This document shows, piece by piece, positions 41,855 through 53,163 of a stretch of DNA of 64,000 nucleotides (positions within the stretch are counted from its first letter, which is position 1; every line of letters begins with the position of its first letter). Source of the stretch: Acidobacterium capsulatum ATCC 51196 (lineage in GTDB: Bacteria; Acidobacteriota; Terriglobia; Terriglobales; Acidobacteriaceae); the NCBI RefSeq assembly GCF_000022565.1, contig NC_012483.1:434001-498000 (forward strand). The letters run 5' to 3'. The notes under the pieces were generated by a model that was given only the letters and a program-made list of their open reading frames with translations, ran no database searches and was not told the origin of the DNA. The translations under genes were made by a program, and so were the position numbers.

Positions 41855-43626
41855 TGACAGTGAATGGCTGGCTTCAGATTGGCATTTTCATAGCCGCGGT
41901 TCTGCTTGGCGCAAAGCCTCTCGGCGTATACATGGCGGCCGTCTTCGAGAGACGGCACACGTGGCTCGATCCGGTGCTGGTGCCGGTAGAGAAGTTGCTT
42001 TACCGTCTGACCGCAGTCAAGGCCGAAGAGGAAATGCACTGGACGGCCTATTGCGCTTCGATGTTGATCTTCAGCGCCGCGACCATGCTGCTCACCTACC
42101 TCATCGAGCGCGTGCAGCAGTTTCTGCCGCTCAATCCGCAGCACCTCGGAGGGGTGCCTGCTCAGCTTGCGTGGAACACGGCGATTTCCTTTACCACCAA
42201 CACAAATTGGCAGGCCTACACGCCCGAAAGCACCATGAGCTATCTCACGCAGATGGTTGGGCTGGCCACTCACAACTTCTGGTCAGCAGCCGTGGGCATC
42301 GCGCTTGCAATTGCTTTTATCCGCGGCATTGCGCGTAAAGAGATGAAGACCCTGGGCAATTTCTGGGTGGACATGACGCGCGCCATCCTCTGGGTGCTGC
42401 TGCCTATCTGCGTAGTATTTGCGTTGGTGTTGACGTCACAGGGCGTGATCCAAAATCTGAAGTCCTACACGGTCGCCCATGTCGTACAGCCACAGTCGCA
42501 AACGCAGACCGTGAACGGGAAAACGGTCACGACAACTGATTCGACGCAAACCATTGCGCAGGGGCCAGTCGCTTCGCAGGAAGCGATCAAGATGCTTGGC
42601 ACGAATGGCGGTGGATTCTTCAATGCAAACAGTTCACATCCATTTGAGAATCCGACGCCATTGAGCAACATGCTCGAGATGATTTCCATCTTTCTCATTC
42701 CCGCAGGGCTCACGGTAACACTGGGGCAGATGACCGGCTCGCCCCGGCATGGCTGGGCGGTGCTGGGGGCGATGTTGATCCTCTGGTTTGCCGGTGTTGC
42801 CACGTGTTACTGGGCCGAGGCACAGCCGAATCCGCTTTTCCACGGAGTCAATCAGCAGGCCACCGCGCTGCAGGCAGGCGGCAACATGGAAGGCAAGGAA
42901 GTACGTTTCGGCATTGCCGACTCAGCGCTCTTTGCCACGGTCACCACAGATGCCAGCTGTGGAGCTGTCAATGCCATGCATGACTCGTTTATGCCGTTGG
43001 GCGGTATGGTGCCGCTGACGAACATCATGCTAGGTGAGATCGTCTTCGGTGGCGTGGGCGCGGGACTCTACGGCATGCTGGTCTTTGTGATCGTCGCGGT
43101 TTTCATCGCCGGTCTCATGGTGGGCCGCACGCCCGAATATCTGGGCAACAAGATACAGGCCTATGACGTACAAATGGCGATGCTGTATCTTCTGATTTTC
43201 CCGCTGATCATCCTGGGCTTCTCGGCGGTCGCAGTGCTTACGCCACATTTAGGGTTGCCCAGCATCAGCAATCCTGGCCCTCACGGACTCACACAGATCC
43301 TCTATGCGTACAGCTCGGCTACGGGCAACAACGGCTCGGCCTTCGCGGGCCTCAACGCCAACACTTCCTGGTACAACCTGTCGCTCGGATTCGCCATGTT
43401 TATCGGGCGCTTTCTGATGATTGTTCCCATGCTTGCGTTGGCAGGCAATCTTGCGCAAAAGAAGAATGTTCCCGAGACACTGGGCACGTTCCCGGTCACC
43501 ACACCACTCTTCACGGTGCTTCTGACCAGCGTGATTATTGTGGTCGGCGCGCTTACGTTTCTTCCCGCGCTGAGCCTTGGCCCCATTCTTGAACACCTGC
43601 TGTTACAAGCAGGCCGCACCTTTTAA
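41854..43626 (+). CDS. kdpA: KdpA, potassium-binding subunit
   Basis: Channel-like subunit that selects K+. The four selectivity loops are visible: [37 protein letters not shown] and GNNGSAFAG. At 590 aa it is about 33 residues longer than E. coli KdpA, mainly from an insertion after the first loop region ([17 protein letters not shown]). It is followed by kdpB after 11 bases. Confidence 0.95.
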   Translation: MTVNGWLQIGIFIAAVLLGAKPLGVYMAAVFERRHTWLDPVLVPVEKLLYRLTAVKAEEEMHWTAYCASMLIFSAATMLLTYLIERVQQFLPLNPQHLGGVPAQLAWNTAISFTTNTNWQAYTPESTMSYLTQMVGLATHNFWSAAVGIALAIAFIRGIARKEMKTLGNFWVDMTRAILWVLLPICVVFALVLTSQGVIQNLKSYTVAHVVQPQSQTQTVNGKTVTTTDSTQTIAQGPVASQEAIKMLGTNGGGFFNANSSHPFENPTPLSNMLEMISIFLIPAGLTVTLGQMTGSPRHGWAVLGAMLILWFAGVATCYWAEAQPNPLFHGVNQQATALQAGGNMEGKEVRFGIADSALFATVTTDASCGAVNAMHDSFMPLGGMVPLTNIMLGEIVFGGVGAGLYGMLVFVIVAVFIAGLMVGRTPEYLGNKIQAYDVQMAMLYLLIFPLIILGFSAVAVLTPHLGLPSISNPGPHGLTQILYAYSSATGNNGSAFAGLNANTSWYNLSLGFAMFIGRFLMIVPMLALAGNLAQKKNVPETLGTFPVTTPLFTVLLTSVIIVVGALTFLPALSLGPILEHLLLQAGRTF

Positions 43627-43637
43627 TCAGGAGCAAG

Positions 43638-45689
43638 ATGAGTCACGAATCCCGTCCTGCAAAAAAGGACCGCGCTTTACTGAACGGCCCAATCGCGCGC
43701 CGCGCCGCACTCGACGCGTTGCTGAAACTGAATCCCGCGCGCATGGTGCGCAACCCTGTCATGTTTGTCGTGGAAGTGGGCAGCATTCTCACGACGGTGC
43801 TGCTGTTCACTCCCAAGGGGCATGCTCACGGCCATTTCTCTTTTGACCTTCAGGTCACGCTCTGGCTCTGGTTTACCGTGCTGTTTGCCAACTTTGCCGA
43901 GGCGATGGCTGAGGGGCGGGGCAAGGCGCAGGCGGATGCGCTTCGCAAGGCCAAGGCGGAGACCACAGCCTTTCGGCTCACCAGCTCTGGCATAGAAGAA
44001 GTGATGAGCTCGCATCTGCGCGCCGATGATCGCGTCCGCGTATCCGCAGGCCAGGTGATTCCTGGGGACGGCGAGGTGATCGAAGGCATCGCGTCGGTCG
44101 ACGAATCGGCCATCACGGGCGAATCCGCGCCAGTCATTCGCGAGGCCGGCGGCGATATGTCAGCCGTGACCGGCGGCACACGTGTGCTCAGCGATGAAAT
44201 CATCGTGCGGATTACCTCCAATCCCGGCGAGACGTTTCTTGATCGTATGATCGCGCTGGTCGAAGGAACGCAACGGCAGAAGACGCCCAACGAAATCGCC
44301 CTGAACATCCTGCTGGCTGGGCTCACGATCATCTTTCTGCTTGCCACTGTCACGCTGCAGCCCTTTGCCATCTACTCCGGTGCTCCGCAGTCGGTCTTTG
44401 TACTGGTTTCTCTGCTGGTATGCCTCATTCCCACCACCATTGGCGGCCTGCTCTCGGCCATCGGCATCGCGGGCATGGACCGCCTGGTGCAGCACAACGT
44501 GCTGGCGACTTCGGGCCGCGCCGTCGAGGCGGCTGGCGACGTTGACACGCTGCTGCTCGACAAGACCGGAACCATCACCATCGGAAACCGGCAAGCCGCC
44601 GAGTTCATCCCCGCGCCTGCCATCTCGGCCGAGCGGCTCGCCGATGCCGCGCAACTCTCCTCACTCTCTGACGAAACTCCCGAGGGCCGCTCGATCGTGG
44701 TGCTGGCCAAGGAACGCTATGGGCTCCGTGGCCGTGATCTCGCCTACCAGAACGCCGAGTTCGTCCCCTTTAGCGCGACCACGCGCATGTCCGGCGTCAA
44801 TCTCGATGGACGCTTTATCCGCAAAGGTGCTGTCGACGCCATCGTGCAGCACCTCAAGGAGCATGGCAACGGTATGCCGACTGAGGTGCGGCAGGCGGTT
44901 GACCGGGTTGCGCGCAGTGGAGGCACTCCTCTGGTGGTGGCCGAGAACGGTCACGCGCTGGGCGTCATCTACCTCAAAGACATTGTGAAGGGAGGTATGC
45001 GCGAGCGCTTTCAGCAACTCCGCGCCATGGGCATCCGCACTATCATGATCACGGGCGACAACCCGCTCACCGCCGCCGCCATTGCCCGCGAGGCCGGCGT
45101 TGATGACTTTCTCGCCGAGGCTCGTCCCAAGGACAAGATGGATCTGATCCGGCGCGAGCAGGCCGAGGGCAAACTGGTGGCCATGACCGGGGACGGCACC
45201 AACGACGCCCCGGCGCTCGCGCAGGCGGACGTGGGCGTGGCCATGAGCAGCGGCACGCAAGCGGCCAAGGAGGCGGGCAACATGATCGATCTCGACTCCA
45301 ACCCCACCAAACTGATTGAGATTGTTGCCATCGGCAAACAACTGCTGATGACTCGCGGGGCTCTGACCACGTTCTCCATCGCCAACGACATCGCGAAGTA
45401 CTTCGCGATTCTCCCCGCCATGTTCGCCGGGGCCTTTCCAGTGCTGGCGGCGCTCAATATCATGCGCCTGCATTCGCCTCAATCGGCGGTGCTCTCGGCG
45501 GTCATCTTCAACGCCATCATCATTGTTGCGCTGATTCCGCTGGCGCTGCGCGGCGTCAAATATCGTCCCGTTTCGGCTGCAGCGTTGCTGCAGCGCAACC
45601 TGCTTATCTACGGGGTGGGCGGCGTGATCGTGCCGTTCATCGGCATCAAGCTCATCGATCTCGCCATCACCGCTTTGAGGATCCTATGA
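43638..45689 (+). CDS. kdpB: KdpB, P-type ATPase subunit
   Basis: ATP-hydrolysing subunit of the Kdp pump, 683 aa. It shows ITGES (with the Ser known to be phosphorylated in E. coli), the phosphorylated Asp in [24 protein letters not shown] and [19 protein letters not shown] ribosome site precedes ATG 43638. The kdpC start overlaps its stop (ATGA). Confidence 0.96.
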   Translation: MSHESRPAKKDRALLNGPIARRAALDALLKLNPARMVRNPVMFVVEVGSILTTVLLFTPKGHAHGHFSFDLQVTLWLWFTVLFANFAEAMAEGRGKAQADALRKAKAETTAFRLTSSGIEEVMSSHLRADDRVRVSAGQVIPGDGEVIEGIASVDESAITGESAPVIREAGGDMSAVTGGTRVLSDEIIVRITSNPGETFLDRMIALVEGTQRQKTPNEIALNILLAGLTIIFLLATVTLQPFAIYSGAPQSVFVLVSLLVCLIPTTIGGLLSAIGIAGMDRLVQHNVLATSGRAVEAAGDVDTLLLDKTGTITIGNRQAAEFIPAPAISAERLADAAQLSSLSDETPEGRSIVVLAKERYGLRGRDLAYQNAEFVPFSATTRMSGVNLDGRFIRKGAVDAIVQHLKEHGNGMPTEVRQAVDRVARSGGTPLVVAENGHALGVIYLKDIVKGGMRERFQQLRAMGIRTIMITGDNPLTAAAIAREAGVDDFLAEARPKDKMDLIRREQAEGKLVAMTGDGTNDAPALAQADVGVAMSSGTQAAKEAGNMIDLDSNPTKLIEIVAIGKQLLMTRGALTTFSIANDIAKYFAILPAMFAGAFPVLAALNIMRLHSPQSAVLSAVIFNAIIIVALIPLALRGVKYRPVSAAALLQRNLLIYGVGGVIVPFIGIKLIDLAITALRIL

Positions 45690-46240
45690 ATCACCTCCGT
45701 ACCGCCGTGCTGTACACGATCATCTCTGCCGTGTTTCTGGGCCTGGGCTATCCGCTCATCATGACAGGGCTCGCTCAATGGATATTCCCAAGGCAGGCCA
45801 ACGGAAGTCTCATTGTGCGCAACGGTCAAGTGATCGGTTCAAAACTGATCGGCCAGACGTTCAGTGGAGCTGGCTACTTCCATAGCCGTCCTTCTGCCGC
45901 TGGCAACGGATACGATGCCGAATCGTCCGGCGGCTCGAATCTTGCGCCGACGAATCACGCGCTCATTCAGCAGGTGGAACAACGCGCGGCTGCTGAGCAG
46001 GTAGGCGCAACGAAAGTCCCGGTTGATCTCGTGACTGCCTCTGCCTCTGGTCTCGACCCTGACATTACGCCTGCAGCCGCCTACTATCAGGCGCCCCGCA
46101 TCGCAAAGGCTCGGCACCTGCCGCTGGCGGCGGTTCGTAAGCTAATTGCCGAGCAGACTACAGCAAGACAATTCGGGCTTCTGGGAGAACCACGCGTGAA
46201 TGTTCTTGCAATCAATCTGAAGCTGGATCAAATGCACTAA
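45686..46240 (+). CDS. kdpC: KdpC, accessory subunit
   Basis: A 184-aa subunit with one N-terminal membrane helix ([21 protein letters not shown]) and the conserved [13 protein letters not shown] and [11 protein letters not shown] parts that help nucleotide affinity of KdpB. It ends with [17 protein letters not shown]. It is the last gene of the operon; no kdpDE follows, because the regulators lie upstream here. Confidence 0.95.
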   Translation: MNHLRTAVLYTIISAVFLGLGYPLIMTGLAQWIFPRQANGSLIVRNGQVIGSKLIGQTFSGAGYFHSRPSAAGNGYDAESSGGSNLAPTNHALIQQVEQRAAAEQVGATKVPVDLVTASASGLDPDITPAAAYYQAPRIAKARHLPLAAVRKLIAEQTTARQFGLLGEPRVNVLAINLKLDQMH

Positions 46241-46431
46241 GTCGGTTGTTACGTTCATGATTCCGAACCTATTGCGCTTGATGGCGGGCATTTTCTTTCC
46301 GCGAGCCTGTTGTGATTGCAAGCAAGATCACCCGCTTCTGTGGCGCGGCGGAAGCGCAACTGCAAACATCCGCAGCGACAATAACGGTTTCCTGAAGCCT
46401 GTCCTGAACGGCGAGATAGGTCTGTGCGGGT

Positions 46432-47718
46432 TCAGGGCCGCCGGCCGGCGGAACCTGCGCCTGCAGCTACTGATATTTGCGCATCGATCTCCCCAACATC
46501 TTTGTGGGCCGGCAGAAAAAGGCTCAGGATCACAGCGGCGAAGGCAACGACCGCGAGGTAGACGATGAAGCGGGGCCGGTAGAGTCCCCCGGCGACATCA
46601 TACATATGCCCGATCCAGAGTGGGCCGGTAGCGCCGCCGATGGCATAGGCCGTCCAGGTGAGTCCGTAGAGAACCGAGAAGTGCCGCCGCCCAAAATAGC
46701 GGGCCAGCAGGTAGGGCATCACATCAGCCTCACTGCCCAGGCCGACGCCGAGCACCGCTGCGCCGATCCAGGAAACCGCTCCAGTGCCGGCGAAGGCCAG
46801 GATGAGCGTGCCTGCCGCGGCAAGCGCCAGCACAAAGGTCTGGATGCGCTGCGGCGAAACGCGATCGATGGCAAAGCCGATGAATAGCCGGCCGACGATT
46901 CCGGCTCCTCCACGCAGAGAGAGCGCGAGAGCCGCGCTCGTCGCGATGACGCCATGCTGCGTGAGAATGGCGGCGAGGTTGGTGACCAGTCCGTTCTCGC
47001 TGAAGGCCGAGAGGATGGTGATGACAGCGAGGATCCAGAACGCCGCGGTACGAAGCGCTCCAGCAACACTCATGCCCGTGGCTGGCGCATGGGCCCGCGC
47101 TCGTGGCGTCTCTGGCTTGTTGCGCACCAGCATTGCCGTGAGCGGCAAGCCCAAAAGCGCAATGCCGCCCAGCATCAGCCAGGCGTCGCGCCAGCCATGA
47201 TGCTGAATCACCCACTCCGTCAGCGGCGGAATCACGATGGAACCGATGCCGCTGCCGGTGAGCAGCAGTGCCAGCGCCAGTCCGCGATGCTTTGAGAACC
47301 ATGTGAGCACCGTTCGGGTGTAGGCAAACTGAGCTGTTCCATTGGCCGCGAGGCCAAGGATGAAAAACGTGAAGTAGAACTGCCAGATGTGAGCAGTCAA
47401 CCGGCTGAGAGAAGCAAGCGCGAGGGCGAAGACAAAGATAGCCGGAAGGATGATGCGGCGGGGAGGGAAGCGGTCGAGCAGAAGGCCAATGGCCGGCGAG
47501 ACCACGGCGACCGTGATCGCGGCAAGAGCAAAGGCTCCGCCCATGGCCTCCCGCTTCCATCCGAAGGCGGCATGGAGCGGATTGAGAAAAAGGCTGAAGG
47601 TATAGGGAACAATCGGGGCGAAGCTCACCATCACGCCAGTGAAAGCGGCTGTGAGAACTCCCCAGCCAGCATAGCGGCGCGCGTCTTCTTCGGAGCGCTG
47701 CATGAGCATCAGATTCAT
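46432..47718 (-). CDS. MFS transporter (OFA/monocarboxylate-like)
   Basis: A 428-aa, about 12-helix transporter. It has the motif-A-like loop LLLDRFPPRRIILPA between helices 2 and 3 and helix SAALALSLRGGAGIVGRLFIGF with the second-half loop DRVSPQRIQ. This resembles oxalate/formate and monocarboxylate MFS proteins. ATG 47718 overlaps the upstream gene (ATGA), so it is the last gene of a coupled leftward set. Substrate is not known; an organic acid or its product is plausible. Confidence 0.83.
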   Translation of the reverse strand: MNLMLMQRSEEDARRYAGWGVLTAAFTGVMVSFAPIVPYTFSLFLNPLHAAFGWKREAMGGAFALAAITVAVVSPAIGLLLDRFPPRRIILPAIFVFALALASLSRLTAHIWQFYFTFFILGLAANGTAQFAYTRTVLTWFSKHRGLALALLLTGSGIGSIVIPPLTEWVIQHHGWRDAWLMLGGIALLGLPLTAMLVRNKPETPRARAHAPATGMSVAGALRTAAFWILAVITILSAFSENGLVTNLAAILTQHGVIATSAALALSLRGGAGIVGRLFIGFAIDRVSPQRIQTFVLALAAAGTLILAFAGTGAVSWIGAAVLGVGLGSEADVMPYLLARYFGRRHFSVLYGLTWTAYAIGGATGPLWIGHMYDVAGGLYRPRFIVYLAVVAFAAVILSLFLPAHKDVGEIDAQISVAAGAGSAGRRP

Positions 47719-48707
47719 TTCTGGCCTGTCCTTTGCGCCATGGTCTGGAGCAGCTTGGGCCGCACGGAGGGCCGCGTCCAGGGGCACTCGGCAATGCAGA
47801 TGCCGCAGGAGGCCGCCTCGGCGAAGAAGGGGATGCACTTGTCGAAGTCCACATACCAGCGCTCGACGCCGCGCACCATCTGCTTCTGCGGTGTGATGGC
47901 TCCAGGCGGGCAGGCATGCGTGCATATCTGACAGGTGGCGCAGAACTCATCGGCTCCAAAGCGCCGCGGCTCGGTGGGGACGAGTGGCATATCCGTGGAG
48001 ACACCAGCCAGGCGCACGCCCGACCCAAAGCGCGGGCTGATCATCGATCCGTGCTTGCCGAGCTCGCCAAGGCCCGCGGCGATGGCCGGCGGAATGAGCA
48101 GCAGCGCCCCGGCAGAGGGACCCGGGTAAGGATCGGCATGGTATCCCTGGGAGCGAATCCAGTTCGCCAGCGCGTAAGAGGACCGTGTGCCGCGCGCGTA
48201 TTGATCGCCAACATCGCAGACGCCCACACCGTTGGTTTCGTCGGAGGGCACTTCGCGCAGGCGCTCGTAATCGTGAGCCAGCGCCAGAATGATCACCCAT
48301 GGATGCTCGACGGTATAGCCCTCGAAGACGTAGAGAGGGTCCATACGAGCGATGCCTATATCGTCAGCTTCGTGGGAGAGCGCAAAACGGCTCACCTGTT
48401 GACTCAATTCTTCGGCAGTGCGGGGGTTGCGCACAGGGGCGACCGGCTGCAGTTCGGGATAGTTGTAAGCTGCCTGAAAGGCTTCCGTAGAGCCCGGGCA
48501 ACTGCGGGAACTCTGGCGCGCCACAATCTGAAGATCGCCCCACGGATGCTGATCGGGCGAATGCCAGAAGAATGGGGAGGGCCGGCGCGCAGCGGTCTCG
48601 CCGAGGCCATTGATGGGATTGCCGGAGACGCGCAGCAGCGCCGTGGTCTCCGGCTTTGGCTTCCATGTGCCGCGCCGAGGCCGGCGCGGATGGGTGGGTT
48701 GGCTCAT
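47715..48707 (-). CDS. Reductive dehalogenase/QueG-like Fe-S protein
   Basis: A 330-aa protein with two [4Fe-4S] motifs near the C-terminus: CATCQICTHACPPGAI and CGICIAECPW. The region GELGKHGSMISPRFGSGVRL is characteristic of reductive dehalogenase and epoxyqueuosine reductase relatives, which bind cobalamin. No Tat signal is found and it is shorter than typical RdhA, so a cytoplasmic enzyme is likely. It lies between AhpD-like and MFS genes and overlaps both by 4 bases. Confidence 0.8.
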   Translation of the reverse strand: MSQPTHPRRPRRGTWKPKPETTALLRVSGNPINGLGETAARRPSPFFWHSPDQHPWGDLQIVARQSSRSCPGSTEAFQAAYNYPELQPVAPVRNPRTAEELSQQVSRFALSHEADDIGIARMDPLYVFEGYTVEHPWVIILALAHDYERLREVPSDETNGVGVCDVGDQYARGTRSSYALANWIRSQGYHADPYPGPSAGALLLIPPAIAAGLGELGKHGSMISPRFGSGVRLAGVSTDMPLVPTEPRRFGADEFCATCQICTHACPPGAITPQKQMVRGVERWYVDFDKCIPFFAEAASCGICIAECPWTRPSVRPKLLQTMAQRTGQK

Positions 48708-49339
48708 GGCTGACCTTCCAGTCCGTTGGGGTAGGGAGAGGAGAGCCCGAAGGCATTGGCGATGCGGTTAAATGCCGCGAAGAGTGCGGTGATGTGCACG
48801 GCCTCAGCGATCTGCGCTTCATTCCATCCGGCCTTTCGGGCGCGCTCCATGTCGGCGGGTCTTACGGAGTGCGAGTCGCCATTCACTCGGGAGCAGAGCC
48901 GCAACAACTCCTGTTCAGCAGGAGTGAACTGCGGCGAATCAGTTTCTGCTTTACGCAGGGCGCAGAGCAGCTCGGTTGATCCACCCTCTGCGCGAAACAG
49001 GTAGCTGTGACTGTCGGCACAGTATGGGCATGCATTTTGCACGGAAACAAAGGTGGCGATCATCTCCTTCTGTCTTCGCGTCAGGTGCGTATCGACGAAG
49101 AGCAGGCCCTCGGCAATCTCAAGCATGCCGCGCAGCATGGGCGCGTGCGTGGCAAAGCAGAGCACGATGCCCGGCAGATCGTTGCGGCCAAACGTTTCGC
49201 GGTACTTGCCGAACAGCGCGCGCACTTCTTCCGAGGCCGAGTCCTCCTCGACGAGAGGTAAGTTGCTGGAGGACGGAACGGCCCGATGCTGCTGTTGCGT
49301 TTCCTGTTGCGGCGAGTTGGTTGCGAATTCTGAAGTCAT
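48704..49339 (-). CDS. AhpD-like/carboxymuconolactone decarboxylase family protein
   Basis: A 211-aa alkylhydroperoxidase-type protein. The redox-active cysteine pair with nearby His is seen in ACPYCADSHS, and later helices (QIAEAVHITALFAAFNRIANA) complete the fold. The N-terminal 30 residues are glutamine- and serine-rich. It may remove peroxides or act in the pathway of the adjoining Fe-S protein. It overlaps that gene by 4 bases and follows the TonB receptor by 85 bases. Confidence 0.82.
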   Translation of the reverse strand: MTSEFATNSPQQETQQQHRAVPSSSNLPLVEEDSASEEVRALFGKYRETFGRNDLPGIVLCFATHAPMLRGMLEIAEGLLFVDTHLTRRQKEMIATFVSVQNACPYCADSHSYLFRAEGGSTELLCALRKAETDSPQFTPAEQELLRLCSRVNGDSHSVRPADMERARKAGWNEAQIAEAVHITALFAAFNRIANAFGLSSPYPNGLEGQP

Positions 49340-49424
49340 CCATCCCTGCTTCTGGCGTGAGTGAAGGCTATGCGTCGCGGGCGGTGTTGGCTTCTCACCG
49401 TCCGCGACGCTGGAGACTGGCGCG

Positions 49425-52400
49425 CTAATACATAAACTTCAGCGCAAACTGCACCTGACGCGGAGCCTCGGCCGCCAGGATATGGTTAAAGGTCGGCGAA
49501 CTAATGTCGCAGTCCGGGAATCGGAAGTTTGTGCGGTTCAGGATATTGAACATCTCCGCTCGAAATTGAAGCTGCATCGACCTTGCCACGTTGAAATTCT
49601 TCAATGCTGCAAAGTCCCAGTCCGCATAGCCGGGGCCTTGATTGACGTTGCGGCCTTCAGTGCCAAACTGGCCCGCGTTGGCTACCGGATCGAGCCTGTG
49701 AAACGCGCTTGCGTTGAGCCACGCATTCACCGTTCGCGGTCCAGGGTTGGGGTTGCCGACCAGATCGGGCCGCTGCGCGGAGAATCCGGTGATCTCCGGC
49801 GCAGTGCCCTGGGCGGCGACGTCATTTGAGTCGAAGACGGTGAACGGAGTGCCGCTCATCAGCGTGGCAATGCCATCCAGTTGCCATCCGCCAACGACAT
49901 CGTGATACCAGGTGGCCTCGTCGTTCCAGAAGGGAAGCGCCCATTCATAACTGGCCACAAAACGATTGCGCGCGTCGAAGAGAGAACGGCCGCGTTCGGC
50001 TGCCAGATTGAACGGATCTTGTGCCAGGTCATTTTCGCCGGCCACCGGCTTGGCCGCCGAACCGCTGATGTTGAGGGACGAAACGTCATCGATCGTCTTC
50101 GACCAGGTGTACGACAGCAGAAATGCCATCCCGTGGCTGAAGCGCTTGCGCAGAGAGGCTTCAAGCGCATTGTAGGAGGAGTTGGCAATGCCCGCGATCT
50201 CGCCGGTGGACGAGAATTTGCAACTGCTGGGTGCATCGGCCAGCGTGCAGCCGGAGTAGAGCCGCCGCTGATCAGCGTTGCTCGAGTTGGAGATAGGCTG
50301 CCCGTTGACGGTGCCGGGAACAAAGACAGCCGGATTGGCTTCGATGAAGCGCGGCAGATGTGTACCTTTGGTGCCGACGTATCCGATCTCAAAGAGCCAG
50401 TTGGAGCCGAGGGATCGTTGCAGGTTCATGTCCCAGTCCTGCGTGTAGGGCAACGTCAGGTTCGGCGACAGGGTCAGGTTGGTGAGCGGCGTGGAAAAGG
50501 TTCCCGGTGCCGGCGGATGGCCCTGGAAGGGATTGGCGAAGTTCGGCAGGCTCACCTGCGGCGTTCCCAGGAAAGGAGGCGCACTGAGCGGCGCCTGCAA
50601 AGGGCCGCCCTCGCCCGTGTAGTAGGGCTCATAGAAGATGCCGTAAGCCGCCGTCACCAGCCACTGGCCCTTGCCGTCCGGATCCCAGGCGATGCCAAAG
50701 CGCGGTGCAAAGGCCTTGGTATCGGCGGGAATCAGACCCGCGGGCACCCCTGGATCGCCAGGATAAAGCAACCCCGCCGGCGCATTGGGCATGACCACTG
50801 ACTTTCTTCCCGGCTCAAATAACGAGAGCCGGTTGTGAATCTCGGTGTAGGGCTTGGGCAGATCGTAGCGGAGTCCGGCATTGATTGTGAGCCGTGAGGA
50901 GACTTTATAGGTGTCCTGCACGTAGGCATTCGCGCTCATGCCTCGGATGCCCCGCGAGAAATTGCCGATTCCCTGCAGGAAAACAACCGGTTGCCCGGTG
51001 AGAAAGCTGGCAAACGCATCGGTCACCGGAAATGGCGAGAAGACGAAGAATCCGTTGGTGGCAATGCCTTGCAGCACATTGATGCCCTGATGCTGGTAGC
51101 CACCGCCAAACTTGAACTGATGCCTGCCATGCACCCAGGTCAGCGATCCGGAGTAGTCAAAAACATCTTCGTACGTGTTGCGCGGCCCGGTGATTGGGTC
51201 GCCGACCGTCGAATAGCCGTTCACCTGGATAAACGGCGGCCCCACGGCAACATCGAGGCTGGGCGTGTACTGAAAACCAAGAGTGGAAGGTGCCTGGTGG
51301 TTTTCATGCTCGCCAAAGAGGAACTTGTTACGCAGGAAAGAGAATCGCGCGACGGCGACCAGGTTCGGCGAGAAGGTGTGTGTCTCCTGCGCGACAAAGT
51401 TCTGCGCGCGCTGATCTTCGCCCACGGGAAAGCCCGGAACGCTAGCCCCGCCCGGCGAGAGGGGATCGACCTGCGAGAGCTGGTTGAACATGTAGCGAAA
51501 ATTGAGCGTGTCGCGCGGATTGAGATAGTGATCCACCTTGATGCCGAACTGGTTGCTGTTATTGCTCAGAGTCTGCGTGGTGGAAAAGAGATTCGTCCCC
51601 GCGTTGGGAAGAGGGAAGAAGCTCAACAGGTTTTTGGAGATGGGGTTGATCTGGTTGCTGGGAACCTGATTGTTCGGGTAGGGAGCGTTCGCGAAAACGT
51701 TGAAGAGCTGGTGCGACGGATTGTTGCAGAAGCCGGCAGTGAAGCCCTCGGGGCAAAGCTGGGAGAAGTCGCCGCTACGCTCCGGCACAGACGGCACGGT
51801 GGTCAGCGCGGTCTCGCCCTGCCGGTTGCGGAAGCCCTCGTAGTACCCGAAATAGAAGGTCTTGTTCTTCCGGATCGGACCGCCCATGGTTGCACCAAAC
51901 TGGTTTTGCTTCAGTGGCTCCTTCACCTGGGCGAAATAGTTGTTAGCATCGACGGCATCGTTGCGCAGGAACTCCCACACCGTACCGTGGATATGGTTGG
52001 TGCCCGAGCGCGTGATGATGTTCGTCGTCGAGCCCAGCGCGCCCCCGAATTCGGCATTCGCGTTGAGCGTGAGAATGCGAAATTCGGCAATCGCATCGAC
52101 GGGTGGCTTCAGAATGAATCCTCCATCTACGCCATTGAAGTTATTCGCGCCGTCGATGAGGAAGTTGTTCGACTCAGGGCGCTGGCCGTTCACGGCGTAA
52201 GCCTGTCCGCTGCGCAGCGAGCCGCCGGCTTCGGCAATGCCGGGCGTAAGGGGAACCACGCCTGGTTGCAAAAGCCCGAGCTGTGAGAAGTTGCGCCCAT
52301 TCAGCGGCAGATCGGTGAGTTCGCGCTCTCCGACCACTTTGCCCAGGGCGGTGACGGTGGGCTCAATCAGCTTTGCATTCGCCCGCACCACCACCTGCTG

Positions 52401-52799
52401 CTGCTCCGATCCGACGACCAGGCGCGGCGAGATGGAAGCCGTCTCGTTCACGTTGAGCGTAATGCCATTCTGCACATAGAGCCGGAAACCCCTCGCCGCA
52501 ACCTCCAGCCGGTAGTGGCCCACCGGCAGCTCCAGCAGAACGTAGTTGCCATTGCGATCGCTGATGGTCTTGCGCGTGAGACCTGTCTCGGTCTGGCGTA
52601 CGGTCACCGTGGCTTCGCGCACCACCGCGCCGCTCGGGTCCTTCACTGTTCCACGGATATTTCCGGTGATCTGCTGGGCAGAGAGGCTGAGAGAGGGAAT
52701 CAGTAGCAACGCCAGGAGATGCCAGACCAGCTTTATGCTCTTGCGGGTTTTTCCGCGAAGTACGGCACTGCGGTCAGAACCAGGCTCGTGCTGCACCAT
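49425..52799 (-). CDS. TonB-dependent receptor, Oar-like with CarboxypepD_reg domain
   Basis: Outer-membrane receptor of about 1124 aa. A signal peptide (LVWHLLALLLIPSLSLSAQQ) is followed by a carboxypeptidase-regulatory-like domain (GTVKDPSGAVVREATVTV), the plug (LPLNGRNFSQL, GQRPESNNFLIDGANN) and a beta-barrel that ends in a C-terminal aromatic residue (ALKFMY). Such receptors are numerous in Acidobacteriota and take up complex organic matter. ATG 52799 is chosen; ATG 52847 with GGAG 9 bases upstream is also possible. Confidence 0.9.
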   Translation of the reverse strand: MVQHEPGSDRSAVLRGKTRKSIKLVWHLLALLLIPSLSLSAQQITGNIRGTVKDPSGAVVREATVTVRQTETGLTRKTISDRNGNYVLLELPVGHYRLEVAARGFRLYVQNGITLNVNETASISPRLVVGSEQQQVVVRANAKLIEPTVTALGKVVGERELTDLPLNGRNFSQLGLLQPGVVPLTPGIAEAGGSLRSGQAYAVNGQRPESNNFLIDGANNFNGVDGGFILKPPVDAIAEFRILTLNANAEFGGALGSTTNIITRSGTNHIHGTVWEFLRNDAVDANNYFAQVKEPLKQNQFGATMGGPIRKNKTFYFGYYEGFRNRQGETALTTVPSVPERSGDFSQLCPEGFTAGFCNNPSHQLFNVFANAPYPNNQVPSNQINPISKNLLSFFPLPNAGTNLFSTTQTLSNNSNQFGIKVDHYLNPRDTLNFRYMFNQLSQVDPLSPGGASVPGFPVGEDQRAQNFVAQETHTFSPNLVAVARFSFLRNKFLFGEHENHQAPSTLGFQYTPSLDVAVGPPFIQVNGYSTVGDPITGPRNTYEDVFDYSGSLTWVHGRHQFKFGGGYQHQGINVLQGIATNGFFVFSPFPVTDAFASFLTGQPVVFLQGIGNFSRGIRGMSANAYVQDTYKVSSRLTINAGLRYDLPKPYTEIHNRLSLFEPGRKSVVMPNAPAGLLYPGDPGVPAGLIPADTKAFAPRFGIAWDPDGKGQWLVTAAYGIFYEPYYTGEGGPLQAPLSAPPFLGTPQVSLPNFANPFQGHPPAPGTFSTPLTNLTLSPNLTLPYTQDWDMNLQRSLGSNWLFEIGYVGTKGTHLPRFIEANPAVFVPGTVNGQPISNSSNADQRRLYSGCTLADAPSSCKFSSTGEIAGIANSSYNALEASLRKRFSHGMAFLLSYTWSKTIDDVSSLNISGSAAKPVAGENDLAQDPFNLAAERGRSLFDARNRFVASYEWALPFWNDEATWYHDVVGGWQLDGIATLMSGTPFTVFDSNDVAAQGTAPEITGFSAQRPDLVGNPNPGPRTVNAWLNASAFHRLDPVANAGQFGTEGRNVNQGPGYADWDFAALKNFNVARSMQLQFRAEMFNILNRTNFRFPDCDISSPTFNHILAAEAPRQVQFALKFMY

Positions 52800-53163
52800 G
52801 CACGCTGAGGACACGGGTCCGTGTGTGCGCCAAAAAATGTGCCACATCGTCAAAGGCTCCAAAATCAAAAAAGTTCTGGTGGGGAATACCAGTCAGCGGC
52901 ATCTCTGCAGGATCGTGGGAGAAATTTGCCTGGGAGTTGCTCGGAGGAACAGTATTTGGAATGCCAAAGAGATGTCTTGCATCGGCAGATGGAGATTCTC
53001 ATCCATCCTTAGGTGGAGTATTGAGTTGGAGGGCCGGGCTCACGGCCAGGGCACATTCGCACCGGCTGCGGCCCTCGAGTGTGCCCTGGCGGTGAAGAGA
53101 TCTCAGGAGGGAACGCGCCAGAGATGGCGTGGCCGCTGGCTCTGGCGCTGAGCGCGTGCGGAG
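52800..53163. other. Intergenic region with an 11-bp inverted repeat
   Basis: No gene seen. GCCAGGGCACA (53045-53055) pairs fully with TGTGCCCTGGC (53080-53090) around a 24-base loop. It could end the AhpD-like pair read from the right, or act as a control element for the receptor gene. Confidence 0.5.

Noticed and set aside
46257-46568. 103-aa frame after kdpC
   Set aside because: Overlaps the convergent MFS gene and looks random.
47733-48713. Plus-strand 326-aa frame opposite the Fe-S protein gene
   Set aside because: Antisense of a gene with clear cysteine motifs.
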